Origin: Glaciecola sp047250385
Lineage (GTDB): Bacteria > Pseudomonadota > Gammaproteobacteria > Enterobacterales > Alteromonadaceae
Length of the DNA: 64,000 nucleotides
Assembly: GCF_047250385.1 (NCBI RefSeq)
Contig: NZ_JBLBVM010000055.1
Location: 372,001-436,000 of the forward strand
Direction of reading: 5' to 3'
Within the stretch, counting starts at the first letter, position 1. Each line of letters starts with the position of its first letter. Of the stretch, positions 28,392 through 37,920 are shown piece after piece. Under the pieces are notes generated by a model. The model was not told where the DNA came from. It was given only the letters and a program-made list of their open reading frames with translations, and did no database searches. The position numbers were made by a program, and so were the translations under genes.

Positions 28392-30806
28392 ATGGTTGCA
28401 AAACTCACAACAGTCGAACAAAACATTCAAAAATTGAGCATCGCAGCGGCCGATCTAAGCGCCAATGTGGATGGTGATATGTTCAACATAGCGATGGAAA
28501 GTCAAGCTGGTGAGACAGCACTCATTGGACAAAACCGTGCTAAAGAAGCCTTGAGTTTTGGCCTCGGTGTCAATTCAAAGGGCTACAATTTATACGTCAT
28601 GGGCGAACAGGCCACTGGCCGTTATACCTTAGTTCACAATTTCATTAACCAACAAGCCCATCAAGAGCCCACGCCAAATGATTGGTGTTATCTGAACAAT
28701 TTTGACGATGAGCGCCAACCAATCGCGCTACAACTGCCGACAAGTCAAAGTAAAGGGTTTGTGGAGGATATAGAAAATTTACTCGATGAATTGATGGATA
28801 CCTTCCCAGCAGTTTATGAAAACCCAAGTTATCAGAGGCGCAGGGCTGCTATCACGCGTGCAAACGAGCAACGTTATGATAAAGCGATTGATGAGGTCGA
28901 AAAAATAGCACTAAGCAAAGGCGTTTCATTAGTTGAGGAAGATGGCAGCATAAGCTTTTTGCCGATTATTGATGGAAAGCCGATAACTGATGCGGATTTT
29001 GCGCAGCGAAGTGATGAAGAAAGACAAGTTTACTACAGCTTAATTGATGAATTAGAAGAATGTCTAAGTGAAGCCTTAATTGAAGTGCCATTGTGGCAAC
29101 GAGATAGTGCAGAACAACTTCGAAAACTCAAGCGAGAAACTGCAGAGCAGGGGATCAGACCCTTGTTAAAAGAATTAGAGCACAAACATGCTGGCGACAT
29201 AGCAATATTGAAACACCTAAAGCAACTCAAACCCCACCTTATCGATACAGTCACTGAGTTGTTGGTTCCAGAAACAAAAGAAGAAAAACAAGACGATTTA
29301 GACACACATGCGATTCTTGTAGATACATACGTACCTAATGTGTTGGTTCGACACACCATTGACGCTGGAGCGCCGATTGTCTATGAATCTAATCCAAGTC
29401 ATCAAAATCTTTTTGGTAAAATCGAATATACAAGTGTGCAGGGCAGTGTCTACACCAATTACCGAATGATTACGCCGGGTGCTTTGCACAAAGCAAATGG
29501 TGGTTACTTACTGCTTGATGCCGATAAATTAGTCGAGCAACCCTACGTTTGGGAATCCTTAAAGTTAGCTTTGAAATTCGGTCAGTTAAAAATGGAGTTG
29601 CCACAACAAGATTTTGGGATGGTGAATTCAATTACACAAACGCCGCAAATCATACCGCTAAAAGTAAAAGTTGTTTTGTTAGGGTCGCGTGAACTTTATT
29701 ATGCGCTACAAGACTACGACGATGAATTTAAAGAACTATTCAGAGTATTAGTCGATTTTGATCATGAAATCCCGCTGAATCAACAAAATCTGAATGATTT
29801 CGTCACTCGTGTAAAAGCCCATGTCACTCACATCGGTTTACTCAATATCGATGCGGGTGCTGTTCGCCGTTTAATAGAACACAGTTTGCGCTTAGCTGAA
29901 CATCAATCAAAACTGAGCGCACGATTTGCAGACGTGATTGAGTTAATCAATGAAGCTCAATATTTTTGTTTGCAGCAACAGCAAGCGGAACTTCAAGCGA
30001 TCCATATTGAAGCTGCGCTTGCGGCGAAAAAGAATCGAACCGGCCGCGTTAGTGAATCGTTATTAGAAGACATTAAAGAAGGACATGTTCTTATTAATAC
30101 CGACGGAGAGGTAGCAGGTAAAGTTAATGGGCTGACTGTGCTAGAAGTTGGAGATACAGCATTCGGAACACCGGCTCGCATCACTTCGACTGTATACGCG
30201 GGTTCGAATGGCGTTATCGATATTGAGCGAGAAGTGGAACTCGGGCAATCAATACACTCCAAAGGTGTCATGCTGTTAACAGGTTACCTTGGGCATAAAT
30301 ACGCGCAGTTTTTCCCTCTCACGCTTTCTGCAAATATCGCGCTAGAACAATCCTATGGTTATATCGATGGTGATAGTGCGTCATTAGGAGAACTCGTTGC
30401 GCTTATTTCTGCATTAACAGAATTGCCGGTTGATCAAGGTTTAGCGGTAACAGGCTCGATTAATCAATACGGTGAAGTACAAGCCGTTGGTGGTGTGAAT
30501 GAGAAGATTGAGGGTTATTTCTCGCTGTGCTTGCAGCGTGGCTTAAACGGCAAGCAAGGTGTGATCATTCCCAAATCGAATGCCTTGAATTTAGTGTTAG
30601 ATAATGAAATTACAGAAGCCGTTCAACAAGGACTATTTCATGTATACGCCGTCAGTTCTGTCGATGAAACCTTGTCTCTGTTAATGAAGAAAGAAGCTGG
30701 GGAGTTGAATAAGAAAGGACGCTATCCTAAAAACAGCATACATTATGAAGCAGTAAATCGACTCTACAATATTGCTAACATCGTGAATGGAGGAGAGGAC
30801 GAATAA
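28392..30806 (+). CDS. LonB-like ATP-dependent protease
   Basis: A Lon-family protein of the AAA_32/LonB-like group, cytoplasmic. The N-terminal nucleotide site is degenerate (MGEQATGRYTL, Arg replacing the P-loop Lys, as seen in this family). The C-terminal S16 protease domain has the catalytic serine in DGDSASLGEL (Ser662) and lysine in GGVNEKIEG (Lys705), 43 residues apart as in E. coli Lon. I place the start at ATG 28392 (MVAKLTTVEQN, 804 aa); an in-frame TTG at 28320 adds a basic tail without family support. Substrates unknown. No obvious operon partner. Confidence 0.85.
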   Translation: MVAKLTTVEQNIQKLSIAAADLSANVDGDMFNIAMESQAGETALIGQNRAKEALSFGLGVNSKGYNLYVMGEQATGRYTLVHNFINQQAHQEPTPNDWCYLNNFDDERQPIALQLPTSQSKGFVEDIENLLDELMDTFPAVYENPSYQRRRAAITRANEQRYDKAIDEVEKIALSKGVSLVEEDGSISFLPIIDGKPITDADFAQRSDEERQVYYSLIDELEECLSEALIEVPLWQRDSAEQLRKLKRETAEQGIRPLLKELEHKHAGDIAILKHLKQLKPHLIDTVTELLVPETKEEKQDDLDTHAILVDTYVPNVLVRHTIDAGAPIVYESNPSHQNLFGKIEYTSVQGSVYTNYRMITPGALHKANGGYLLLDADKLVEQPYVWESLKLALKFGQLKMELPQQDFGMVNSITQTPQIIPLKVKVVLLGSRELYYALQDYDDEFKELFRVLVDFDHEIPLNQQNLNDFVTRVKAHVTHIGLLNIDAGAVRRLIEHSLRLAEHQSKLSARFADVIELINEAQYFCLQQQQAELQAIHIEAALAAKKNRTGRVSESLLEDIKEGHVLINTDGEVAGKVNGLTVLEVGDTAFGTPARITSTVYAGSNGVIDIEREVELGQSIHSKGVMLLTGYLGHKYAQFFPLTLSANIALEQSYGYIDGDSASLGELVALISALTELPVDQGLAVTGSINQYGEVQAVGGVNEKIEGYFSLCLQRGLNGKQGVIIPKSNALNLVLDNEITEAVQQGLFHVYAVSSVDETLSLLMKKEAGELNKKGRYPKNSIHYEAVNRLYNIANIVNGGEDE

Positions 30807-30830
30807 GTCTCTCTCCTAGTTCGCAAAAAG

Positions 30831-31613
30831 TTATTTAGGCGGCATTCTTAATGCGCCGTCCAAACGCACTGTTTCGCCATTCAAATAAGCATTGCCTGCC
30901 ATATGTAATACTAGTTTTCCAAACTCCTCGGGTAAACCCAATCGTTTAGGAAATTGTACATTGTGGACCAAAGCATCCTGCACTTTATCAGGCATTGCAA
31001 GCAACATTGGCGTACCCATTACACCAGGTGCAATTGTGTTAACACGAATGCTTAAAGGTGCTAAGTCTCTAGCCATTGGCAAACACAAACCGATTATTCC
31101 ACCCTTACTTGCTGCGTAAGCTGTCTGACCTATTTGACCTTCATAACCCGCAACAGACGCTGTATTAACGATTAAGCCACGCTCATTCGCTTCACCAATA
31201 GGCTCATTCTTAGCCATAGCGCTTGCCGCTACTCGAGCTACGTTAAACGTACCAACAAGATTAATATCAATGACTGATTTAAAGTTCGCTAAAGGCATTG
31301 CTTCACCTTCGCGATCAAGTGTCCGTTTAGCTGGAGCTACACCGGCACAATTAACGCATAGGCGAATATCTAGCTTACCTTTTGCCAGTTCAGCAACCGC
31401 ATTTTCAACGCTAGTATCATTAGTCACATCAACTTTAAAAAACTGACAGAATTCAGCACCGAACTCTTCAACTCGTTGCTGACCAGCATCTTCATTAAGA
31501 TCAAAGATAGCAAGACGGTAACCCGCTTCTCTGAGCACACATGCTGTGGCATAGCCAAGTCCGGAGCAGCCGCCAGTAACAATGGCGATACTGTTAGAGT
31601 GATCTGTTGTCAT
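30831..31613 (-). CDS. Short-chain dehydrogenase (HSD17B10-like)
   Basis: A classical SDR of 260 aa. It has the NAD-binding TGGCSGLGYA near residue 13, the NCAGVAPA motif, catalytic Ser in NTASVAGYEG and YAASK (Tyr/Lys). The overall pattern resembles type 2 3-hydroxyacyl-CoA dehydrogenases, which oxidise short-chain 3-hydroxyacyl-CoA in isoleucine or fatty-acid degradation. No degradation genes lie next to it, so the substrate is inferred from resemblance only. Confidence 0.85.
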   Translation of the reverse strand: MTTDHSNSIAIVTGGCSGLGYATACVLREAGYRLAIFDLNEDAGQQRVEEFGAEFCQFFKVDVTNDTSVENAVAELAKGKLDIRLCVNCAGVAPAKRTLDREGEAMPLANFKSVIDINLVGTFNVARVAASAMAKNEPIGEANERGLIVNTASVAGYEGQIGQTAYAASKGGIIGLCLPMARDLAPLSIRVNTIAPGVMGTPMLLAMPDKVQDALVHNVQFPKRLGLPEEFGKLVLHMAGNAYLNGETVRLDGALRMPPK

Positions 31614-31643
31614 AAATGCCTCATGTTTTTATTTTTAGATAGC

Positions 31644-31679
31644 TTAAAGCACTCAAGATTTTACGCTTGAGTGCTTTAA
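31644..31679. terminator. Hairpin between yhbY and the SDR gene
   Basis: A 14-bp perfect inverted repeat TTAAAGCACTCAAG / CTTGAGTGCTTTAA (31644-31657 with 31666-31679) lies just behind the yhbY stop on the minus strand. There is no clean T-run on either side, so it may be a terminator or an mRNA-stabilising stem. Confidence 0.5.
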
Positions 31680-31708
31680 CATTTTCAACTTGATATTTTT
31701 CGAAGTAA

Positions 31709-32005
31709 CTAGCGCTTAGGAATACTGATTTTTCTTTCATCACTTTGGCGATACATAACCAATATATGTCCAATAGCTTGAACTTGTATTGCTTTAGTTT
31801 CGCCAATAATAGCATCCATTATTAGCTGTTTTTCTTCTTTGTCGTCACTCGGTACTTTCACTTTGATTAATTCGTGAAAACTAAGTGCATTTTCAATTTC
31901 CGCCAAAACACCTTCAGTTAAACCATTATTTCCTAGCTGAACTACTGGTTTAAGTGGGTGTGCGAGGCCTTTTAGATATTGCTTTTGTTTATTTGATAAA
32001 TTCAT
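31709..32005 (-). CDS. yhbY: YhbY-family RNA-binding protein (CRM domain)
   Basis: A 98-aa CRM-domain protein that associates with pre-50S ribosomes. MNLSNKQKQYLKGLAHPLKP, the GxxG-type loop QLGNNGLTEGVL and ELIKVKV are diagnostic. It is divergent from ftsH as in E. coli, but the rlmE (ftsJ) gene that usually sits between them is absent. Confidence 0.92.
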   Translation of the reverse strand: MNLSNKQKQYLKGLAHPLKPVVQLGNNGLTEGVLAEIENALSFHELIKVKVPSDDKEEKQLIMDAIIGETKAIQVQAIGHILVMYRQSDERKISIPKR

Positions 32006-32306
32006 TTGTTATCTTTTGTAACGATTAGTTTGTGTTAAACACCTTGAAAAAATGTATTCTACCTCTATCTATACAACATTCCTAATCACATTATACATTG
32101 TAGGCAAAAAAGAAGGGTGATGTGAACAGTAATTCAGGCGGATATCACGCTGGAATAAACTGTCTATGTGGACTAGCATAAGATATGTGTATCTTGTGGC
32201 GAAGGGCATTAAATTATAGTAATCTTCAAGTCATCTATTGTTCATTAAATTGCGTATAGATGTGTATCGGGCAATTCCAGATTTATTTTATTAGAGGTAA
32301 GCAGCG
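32006..32306 (+). promoter_or_regulatory. Divergent yhbY/ftsH intergenic region
   Basis: About 300 bp without a gene. It must hold the yhbY and ftsH promoters, but I see no convincing -35/-10 pair. The ribosome site AGAGGTAA at 32292-32299 serves ftsH and decides for the TTG at 32307. Confidence 0.4.
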
Positions 32307-34238
32307 TTGAGCGACATGGCAAAAAATCTCATTTTATGGCTCGTCATAGCAGTAGTGCTAATGATGGTGTTCCAAGGTATAAACGGTTCAGAAGGTGCAA
32401 CGAATAAGCTCGCTTACTCGACATTTCTAGAGCAGGTCAAGCGTGGCGACATCAAAGAAGTCACTATTGACCAGTCGACAAACGAAATTAAAGGCTTGCG
32501 TCGTAACAACGATACATTCGTGACACAAATTCCTTATTTAGACATGAAGTTAATGGATGAATTATTAACCGAAGGTAATGTGATTGTTTCAGGTAAGAAG
32601 CCTGAAGAGCAGTCATTGCTAGCTTCGATATTTATCAATTGGTTTCCGATGTTGCTACTTATCGGTGTCTGGATATTCTTCATGCGCCAAATGCAAGGTG
32701 GCGGCGGTAAAGGCGCTATGTCTTTCGGTAAGAGTAAGGCTCGCCTACTCGGTGAAGACCAAATCAAAACAACTTTTGCAGACGTAGCGGGTTGTGATGA
32801 AGCTAAAGAAGACGTAACAGAACTTGTTGACTTCTTGCGTGACCCAACTAAATTCCAAAAGCTTGGCGGTAAAATTCCTAAAGGCGTATTGATGGTAGGT
32901 CCTCCGGGTACTGGTAAAACATTGCTTGCAAAAGCGATTGCCGGTGAAGCCAAAGTACCATTCTTCAGTATTTCAGGTTCCGACTTCGTTGAAATGTTTG
33001 TAGGTGTAGGTGCATCTCGTGTGCGCGACATGTTTGACCAAGCGAAAAAATCATCGCCTTGTATTATTTTCATTGATGAGATTGATGCCGTAGGCCGTAA
33101 GCGTGGCGCTGGCCATGGTGGTGGTCATGATGAACGTGAACAAACATTGAACCAAATGTTGGTCGAAATGGATGGTTTTGAAGGCCATGAAGGCATTATC
33201 GTGATTGCCGCGACTAACCGCCCTGATGTACTTGACCCAGCTCTACTTCGTCCAGGTCGTTTTGACCGTCAAGTAACGGTTGGTCTTCCTGACATCCGTG
33301 GACGTGAACAAATTTTGAAAGTGCACATGCGTAAAGTGCCTCTTGGTGACAACGTAGAAGCGTCTATCATCGCTCGTGGTACGCCTGGATTCTCAGGTGC
33401 TGACTTGGCTAACTTGGTGAACGAGGCTGCTTTGTTTGCTGCTCGCACGAACAAACGCGTCGTGAGTATGGACGAGTTCGATAAAGCGAAAGATAAGATA
33501 ATGATGGGCTCTGAGCGCAAGACCATGGTTATGTCTGAAGAAGAGAAAACCAACACGGCTTATCATGAGGCTGGTCACGCTATTGTTGGTAGATTAGTGC
33601 CTAAGCATGATCCGGTTTATAAAGTATCAATCATACCTCGTGGAAGAGCACTAGGTGTGACGATGTATTTACCTGAGCAGGATAAGTATAGTATCTCCAA
33701 AGAGGAATTAGAATCTAATATCGCCAGTCTATTCGGTGGTCGTATCGCTGAAGAAATCACTCTTGGCGAAGCTGGTGTAACAACGGGTGCGTCAAACGAT
33801 ATCGAACGTGCTACTGATATCGCGAAGAAGATGGTTACTAGTTGGGGTCTTTCATCGAAGATGGGGCCTATCAACTATAAAGAAGAAAACGACGGCATGT
33901 TCATGGGGCCTTCAAGCAACCCTATGTCTGCTGAAACAGCTCGAGACATTGATGCTGAAATTCGCTCTATCATTGATCGTAACTATAAATTAGCTGAGAA
34001 AATCCTAAAAGACAATATGGATATTCTTGAAGCGATGAAAGATGCGCTGATGAAATATGAAACGATCGATGCTAAACAAATCGATGATTTGATGAATCGC
34101 GTTGAAGTTCGTCCTCCTGCTAATTGGGATAACGATGATAAGGCCGATAGCAACAAGCCATCTGGTGGTGCATCACTCAATGCTGGTAGTGAGCCAAAGG
34201 ACACGCCTGACAGCGATCCGAGTGATGTAACTCACTAA
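32307..34238 (+). CDS. ftsH: ATP-dependent zinc metalloprotease FtsH
   Basis: Inner-membrane AAA+ protease degrading misfolded membrane proteins, sigma32 and LpxC. Two N-terminal membrane segments (LILWLVIAVVLMMVF and a second near residues 108-125), AAA domain with GPPGTGKT and FIDEIDAVGRKRG, and the zinc site HEAGH with the later Asp ligand region. The 643-aa length is standard. Start: TTG at 32307 is well spaced from AGAGGTAA; ATG at 32316 (MAKNLILW, the E. coli-like N-terminus) is 16 nt from it and less likely. folP follows after a terminator. Confidence 0.97.
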   Translation: MSDMAKNLILWLVIAVVLMMVFQGINGSEGATNKLAYSTFLEQVKRGDIKEVTIDQSTNEIKGLRRNNDTFVTQIPYLDMKLMDELLTEGNVIVSGKKPEEQSLLASIFINWFPMLLLIGVWIFFMRQMQGGGGKGAMSFGKSKARLLGEDQIKTTFADVAGCDEAKEDVTELVDFLRDPTKFQKLGGKIPKGVLMVGPPGTGKTLLAKAIAGEAKVPFFSISGSDFVEMFVGVGASRVRDMFDQAKKSSPCIIFIDEIDAVGRKRGAGHGGGHDEREQTLNQMLVEMDGFEGHEGIIVIAATNRPDVLDPALLRPGRFDRQVTVGLPDIRGREQILKVHMRKVPLGDNVEASIIARGTPGFSGADLANLVNEAALFAARTNKRVVSMDEFDKAKDKIMMGSERKTMVMSEEEKTNTAYHEAGHAIVGRLVPKHDPVYKVSIIPRGRALGVTMYLPEQDKYSISKEELESNIASLFGGRIAEEITLGEAGVTTGASNDIERATDIAKKMVTSWGLSSKMGPINYKEENDGMFMGPSSNPMSAETARDIDAEIRSIIDRNYKLAEKILKDNMDILEAMKDALMKYETIDAKQIDDLMNRVEVRPPANWDNDDKADSNKPSGGASLNAGSEPKDTPDSDPSDVTH

Positions 34239-34260
34239 TTCAATGCTTTAGTATATTAAA

Positions 34261-34289
34261 AACGCTGGTTTACGCCGGCGTTTTTTTTA
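34261..34289 (+). terminator. Rho-independent terminator after ftsH
   Basis: Stem AACGCTGG / CCGGCGTT (one G-T pair) with a short loop, followed by eight T residues, 22 bp behind the ftsH stop. Confidence 0.82.
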
Positions 34290-34353
34290 TTTCCAAATTA
34301 AAAGTTTGTAATTAAGATTTTCTGTTCTAAATATTCAAGAGAGATAACAAGTT

Positions 34354-35208
34354 GTGAATAAAAACGTCACTATGACATTTAGAGATCGCGAACTGTGTTT
34401 TGACACACCTAAAGTAATGGGGATCCTCAACGTTACGCCAGATTCATTCTCAGATGGAGGTCAATTCAGTGCTTTCGACAAAGCGATTCAGCAAGCTGAA
34501 AACATGGTGAATGCTGGCGCTGCTTTTATTGATGTTGGCGGTGAGTCAACGCGACCAGGAGCCGAACCTGTTAGTTTGCAAGAAGAGCTTGATCGTGTCA
34601 TCCCAATCATAGAGAAAATAAGTAAGAACCTAGATGTGATCGTATCGGTCGATACCAGCAAGGCTGATGTTATGACGCAAGCCGTTCAGCATGGTGCAGG
34701 TCTTATTAATGATGTGAGAGCGCTTAGAGCCGATGGTGCGTTAAATGCAGCAATTCAGGCAGCGCTCAACTTTAAGGTGCCTAGCTGTTTAATGCACATG
34801 CAAGGCGCGCCTAAAACAATGCAAAAGCAAGCAAGCTATCAAAATGTGGTCGAAGATGTTCTAGCATTTTTTAAGCAACGATTGTTTGATTGTGCACAAG
34901 CTGGTTTGAGTACTGAGCAAATACTAATCGATCCAGGTTTTGGCTTTGGTAAAACGCTCGATCACAATTACCAACTTTTGAAACGCTTGCACGCATTTGA
35001 ACAGCTTGGTGTACCTATTCTTGTTGGTATGTCTAGAAAGTCAATGATTGGCAATTTATTAGATCGAGATGTCAATCAAAGGTTGGCAGGAAATATCGCC
35101 ACTGCTACTATTGCAGCTCTCGCAGGAGTCGCAATTATTAGAGTCCATGATGTTGAAGAGACTATGGACGCGGTAAAGATTGCCAATAAATTACAAAGTG
35201 TAGAATAA
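34354..35208 (+). CDS. folP: Dihydropteroate synthase
   Basis: Condenses p-aminobenzoate with dihydropterin diphosphate in folate synthesis; target of sulfonamides. Motifs: VMGILNVTPDSFSDGG, DVGGESTRPGA, and the C-terminal VGMSRKSMIG. It starts with GTG at 34354 and ends 17 bp before glmM, so the two are cotranscribed, as in the conserved ftsH-folP-glmM order. Length 284 aa is typical. Confidence 0.96.
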   Translation: MNKNVTMTFRDRELCFDTPKVMGILNVTPDSFSDGGQFSAFDKAIQQAENMVNAGAAFIDVGGESTRPGAEPVSLQEELDRVIPIIEKISKNLDVIVSVDTSKADVMTQAVQHGAGLINDVRALRADGALNAAIQAALNFKVPSCLMHMQGAPKTMQKQASYQNVVEDVLAFFKQRLFDCAQAGLSTEQILIDPGFGFGKTLDHNYQLLKRLHAFEQLGVPILVGMSRKSMIGNLLDRDVNQRLAGNIATATIAALAGVAIIRVHDVEETMDAVKIANKLQSVE

Positions 35209-35225
35209 ATTATTAAGGAAGCAGT

Positions 35226-36566
35226 ATGACCAAACGTAAGTATTTTGGAACTGATGGAATACGAGGGAAGGTTGGCGAGAGCACGATTAACCCAGAGTTT
35301 GTAACCAAGCTGGGTTATGCGGCAGGTAAAGTACTTGCGGGCCAAGGTACAAACAAAGTTCTCATCGGCAAAGATACCCGAATTTCAGGTTATATGCTTG
35401 AGTCTGCGCTTGAAGCAGGCTTGTCAGCAGCTGGCATCAATATAGGCTTGCTTGGCCCAATGCCAACGCCAGCAATTGCCTATTTGACCAAGACATTTCG
35501 CTCAGAAGCCGGTATCGTCATCAGCGCGTCACACAACCCATATTACGACAACGGTATTAAATTTTTCTCCTCAACCGGACATAAACTTGATGACAATATC
35601 GAGTTAGCTATAGAAGCTCAACTTGAAAAACCGATTGTGTGTGTGGAATCGGATAAATTAGGAAAAGCCACTCGTATCAACGACGCAGCTGGACGTTACA
35701 TTGAATATTGCAAGGGTACGTTTCCTTCAGATTTGTCATTAAAAGGGCTCAAAATCGTTGTTGATTGCGCTCATGGTGCAACATACCACATTGCCCCTGA
35801 CGTATTGGCAGAACTTGGCGCTGATGTAATCGAAATAGGTACTTCTCCAAATGGCACGAATATTAACCATCAGGTAGGCGCCACGTCGATGCGTGCAACT
35901 GTTGAAGCCGTAAAAGAGCATAAAGCTGATTTAGGCTTCGCCTTGGATGGTGATGGCGATCGCATCATGATGGTGGATGAAAAAGGCAATGTGATTGATG
36001 GAGATGAAATAATCTTCATCATTGCTCGGGAGGCGATGAAAAATGGACAGTTACAAGGTGGTGTAGTTGGTACCAAGATGTCTAATTTAGGCATGGAAGT
36101 CGCATTAGAAAAGTTAGGTATTCCTTTTGCGCGAGCAGATGTTGGGGATAGATATGTAATGGAAATGCTCTTGGCAAAAGGTTGGAAAATAGGCGGTGAA
36201 AACTCAGGCCATGTGTTGAACCTCAATTTGGCTCCTACGGGTGACGGTATCGTCGCTGGCCTGCAAGTTATCGCTGCAATGTTGCGCGCGCAAATGAAAT
36301 TAAGTGCACTTAATTCAGGCTTTACTCGTTTCCCACAGCGTCTAATTAACGTTAAATTTTCAAACCCAAATGAAAATCCACTTGAATCTGATGAAGTCAA
36401 AGCGATTGTTAAGAAAGCAGAGGACGAAATGGGTGACGCAGGTCGAGTATTGCTGCGTAAAAGTGGAACTGAGCCGCTATTAAGAGTCATGGTTGAAGCA
36501 ATCGACAAGGGCTTAAGTGACTTTTGGGCAGAGAAAATTGCGGATGTGGTGAAAAAATCATCATAA
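35226..36566 (+). CDS. glmM: Phosphoglucosamine mutase
   Basis: Converts glucosamine 6-phosphate to glucosamine 1-phosphate for UDP-GlcNAc, the precursor of peptidoglycan and LPS. The phosphoserine loop GIVISASHNPYYDNG places the catalytic Ser at residue 102, the metal-binding loop is DGDGDRIMMVDE, and the C-terminal phosphate loop is RKSGTEPLLRVM. Length 446 aa is typical. An AAGGA-type ribosome site precedes the ATG. Confidence 0.97.
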   Translation: MTKRKYFGTDGIRGKVGESTINPEFVTKLGYAAGKVLAGQGTNKVLIGKDTRISGYMLESALEAGLSAAGINIGLLGPMPTPAIAYLTKTFRSEAGIVISASHNPYYDNGIKFFSSTGHKLDDNIELAIEAQLEKPIVCVESDKLGKATRINDAAGRYIEYCKGTFPSDLSLKGLKIVVDCAHGATYHIAPDVLAELGADVIEIGTSPNGTNINHQVGATSMRATVEAVKEHKADLGFALDGDGDRIMMVDEKGNVIDGDEIIFIIAREAMKNGQLQGGVVGTKMSNLGMEVALEKLGIPFARADVGDRYVMEMLLAKGWKIGGENSGHVLNLNLAPTGDGIVAGLQVIAAMLRAQMKLSALNSGFTRFPQRLINVKFSNPNENPLESDEVKAIVKKAEDEMGDAGRVLLRKSGTEPLLRVMVEAIDKGLSDFWAEKIADVVKKSS

Positions 36567-36604
36567 ACACGAAAGTTATTATCTATTTATCACACTGATA
36601 CTTG

Positions 36605-36610
36605 TATAAT
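36605..36610 (+). promoter_or_regulatory. Possible -10 box upstream of tpiA
   Basis: A perfect TATAAT in the glmM-tpiA gap (97 bp). No good -35 box is seen at the right distance, so an internal promoter for tpiA-secG-tRNA is only possible. Confidence 0.3.
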
Positions 36611-36663
36611 TGCGAGTGGTTAGTTAATATCACGCCCGCTTCGCAGTGGGCTTTGGAGAAAAC

Positions 36664-37404
36664 GTGACAAACTCTCAAAGAAAACCTTTTGTAGCGGGTA
36701 ATTGGAAAATGAATGGCAACAACGAATTAGTTGACGCATTCAGTACAAAATTAGCTTCAAACCCAGCCGTCGACATTGTGATTTGTCCGCCAGCGGTTTA
36801 TCTATCAAAATTTAGTAAAGCTGAGTTTGCGATAGGCGCGCAGAATGTAAGTGAGTTTGCATCTGGTGCTCATACCGGTGAAATATCACTGAGTATGATT
36901 GCTGAAGCTGGATGTAAGTACGTTATTCTGGGGCACTCAGAACGACGAGAAGGTCATGCTGAATCAAATGAATTGGTCGCTAGAAAAGTTAAGGCAGCCA
37001 TTGCAGCAGGGTTAACACCAATAGTGTGTATTGGTGAGCCACTTGAGGTAAGAGAAAATGGCGGTGTTTTTGAATTTGTCAAAGCACAGTTAGATGCGGT
37101 CGCAGTTGAATGTGGCGCAGAATATATAAAGAATTCAGTAATTGCCTATGAACCGATATGGGCAATTGGGACGGGCAAAACAGCCAGTCCAGAACAAGCG
37201 CAAGAAGTACATGCGTTTATTCGAAAAGAGTTAGCCGCATTAGATGCTAGTGCAGCAGCAAGCGTAAGACTTTTGTATGGCGGTAGCGTGAATGCTGCAA
37301 ATGCAAAGGAACTGTTTGCAAAAACGGATATAGACGGTGGCCTCATTGGTGGTGCCAGCTTAAAACTAGAAGATTTTACAACAATTTGCCAAGCGGCAAG
37401 TTAG
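36664..37404 (+). CDS. tpiA: Triose-phosphate isomerase
   Basis: Interconverts dihydroxyacetone phosphate and glyceraldehyde 3-phosphate. Catalytic residues are visible: Lys in NWKMNG, His in ILGHSERR and Glu in AYEPIWAIGTGK; LLYGGSVN and GLIGGASL form the phosphate grip. I chose the GTG at 36664 (MTNSQRKPFVAGNWK, 246 aa), which has TTGGAG about 6 nt upstream; a GTG at 36646 lies before that site. The position between glmM and secG is the Pseudomonas-type arrangement. secG follows after 10 bp. Confidence 0.96.
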   Translation: MTNSQRKPFVAGNWKMNGNNELVDAFSTKLASNPAVDIVICPPAVYLSKFSKAEFAIGAQNVSEFASGAHTGEISLSMIAEAGCKYVILGHSERREGHAESNELVARKVKAAIAAGLTPIVCIGEPLEVRENGGVFEFVKAQLDAVAVECGAEYIKNSVIAYEPIWAIGTGKTASPEQAQEVHAFIRKELAALDASAAASVRLLYGGSVNAANAKELFAKTDIDGGLIGGASLKLEDFTTICQAAS

Positions 37405-37414
37405 AGAGGAAAGA

Positions 37415-37810
37415 ATGTTAGAACAAGTACTAATTGCAGTTTATTTAATTGTAGCACTATTACTGATTGGCTTTGTTTTGATCCAACAAGGTAAAGGCGC
37501 CGACATGGGTGCTTCGTTTGGCGCTGGCGGTTCTAATACCGTATTTGGCTCATCTGGTTCGGGTAATTTCATGACTAAAACAACTGCAGTTTTAGCCACT
37601 TGCTTTTTTGTTATTAGCTTGCTTTTAGGTACAATCGCTGCAAACAAAAACGAGAAAGTTGACGAGTTTGATAATCTTGAAATGCCAGCGGTTGAAATTC
37701 CTGTGGATTCAGAAATTCCAAACGTAACAACTGAGTTACCAGCGGCATCGGACGTACCAGCTCCGACAGTTACTGAAGAAGAAACGAAAGAAGAAGACGT
37801 TCCAAACTAA
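37415..37810 (+). CDS. secG: Protein-export membrane protein SecG
   Basis: Auxiliary subunit of the SecYEG translocon. Two membrane helices (VLIAVYLIVALLLIGFVLIQ and VLATCFFVISLLLGTIAA) flank the conserved GKGADMGASFGAGGSNTVFG cytosolic loop. The C-terminal third is acidic and Pro/Glu-rich. AGAGGAAAG precedes the ATG. Its stop is 20 bp before tRNA-Leu, the same order as in E. coli, so the tRNA is probably cotranscribed. Confidence 0.95.
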   Translation: MLEQVLIAVYLIVALLLIGFVLIQQGKGADMGASFGAGGSNTVFGSSGSGNFMTKTTAVLATCFFVISLLLGTIAANKNEKVDEFDNLEMPAVEIPVDSEIPNVTTELPAASDVPAPTVTEEETKEEDVPN

Positions 37811-37830
37811 TTGGAACAAGTGAAAGACAC

Positions 37831-37917
37831 GCGGAAGTGGTGGAATTGGTAGACACGCCATCTTGAGGGGGTGGTGAACTTATGTTCGTGCGGGTTCAAG
37901 TCCCGCTTTCCGCACCA
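37831..37917 (+). tRNA. leuU: tRNA-Leu (anticodon GAG)
   Basis: An 87-nt class II tRNA with encoded CCA. Acceptor arms GCGGAAG / CTTTCCGC pair, the anticodon stem CCATC / GGTGG encloses loop TTGAGGG giving anticodon GAG, and the T arm contains GGTTCAAGTCCC. It lies directly behind secG, as leuU does in E. coli. Its 3' end (37895-37917) is the left attachment site of the island. Confidence 0.96.
37895..37917 (+). repeat. attL: 23-bp direct repeat in the tRNA-Leu 3' end
   Basis: From TTCAAG through the terminal CCA of tRNA-Leu, identical over 23 bp to 60600-60622. Insertion in a tRNA 3' end with the gene kept intact is the classic outcome of tyrosine-integrase islands. Confidence 0.92.
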
Positions 37918-37920
37918 ATT

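Noticed and set aside
31621..31815. Minus-strand frame overlapping yhbY
   Set aside because: It overlaps the 3' part of yhbY in another frame and runs through the hairpin at 31644-31679; yhbY is a recognised family, so this is a shadow.
35870..36508. Minus-strand frame of 212 codons inside glmM
   Set aside because: Opposite-strand shadow of a conserved gene; Ser/Pro/Thr-rich composition typical of such artefacts.
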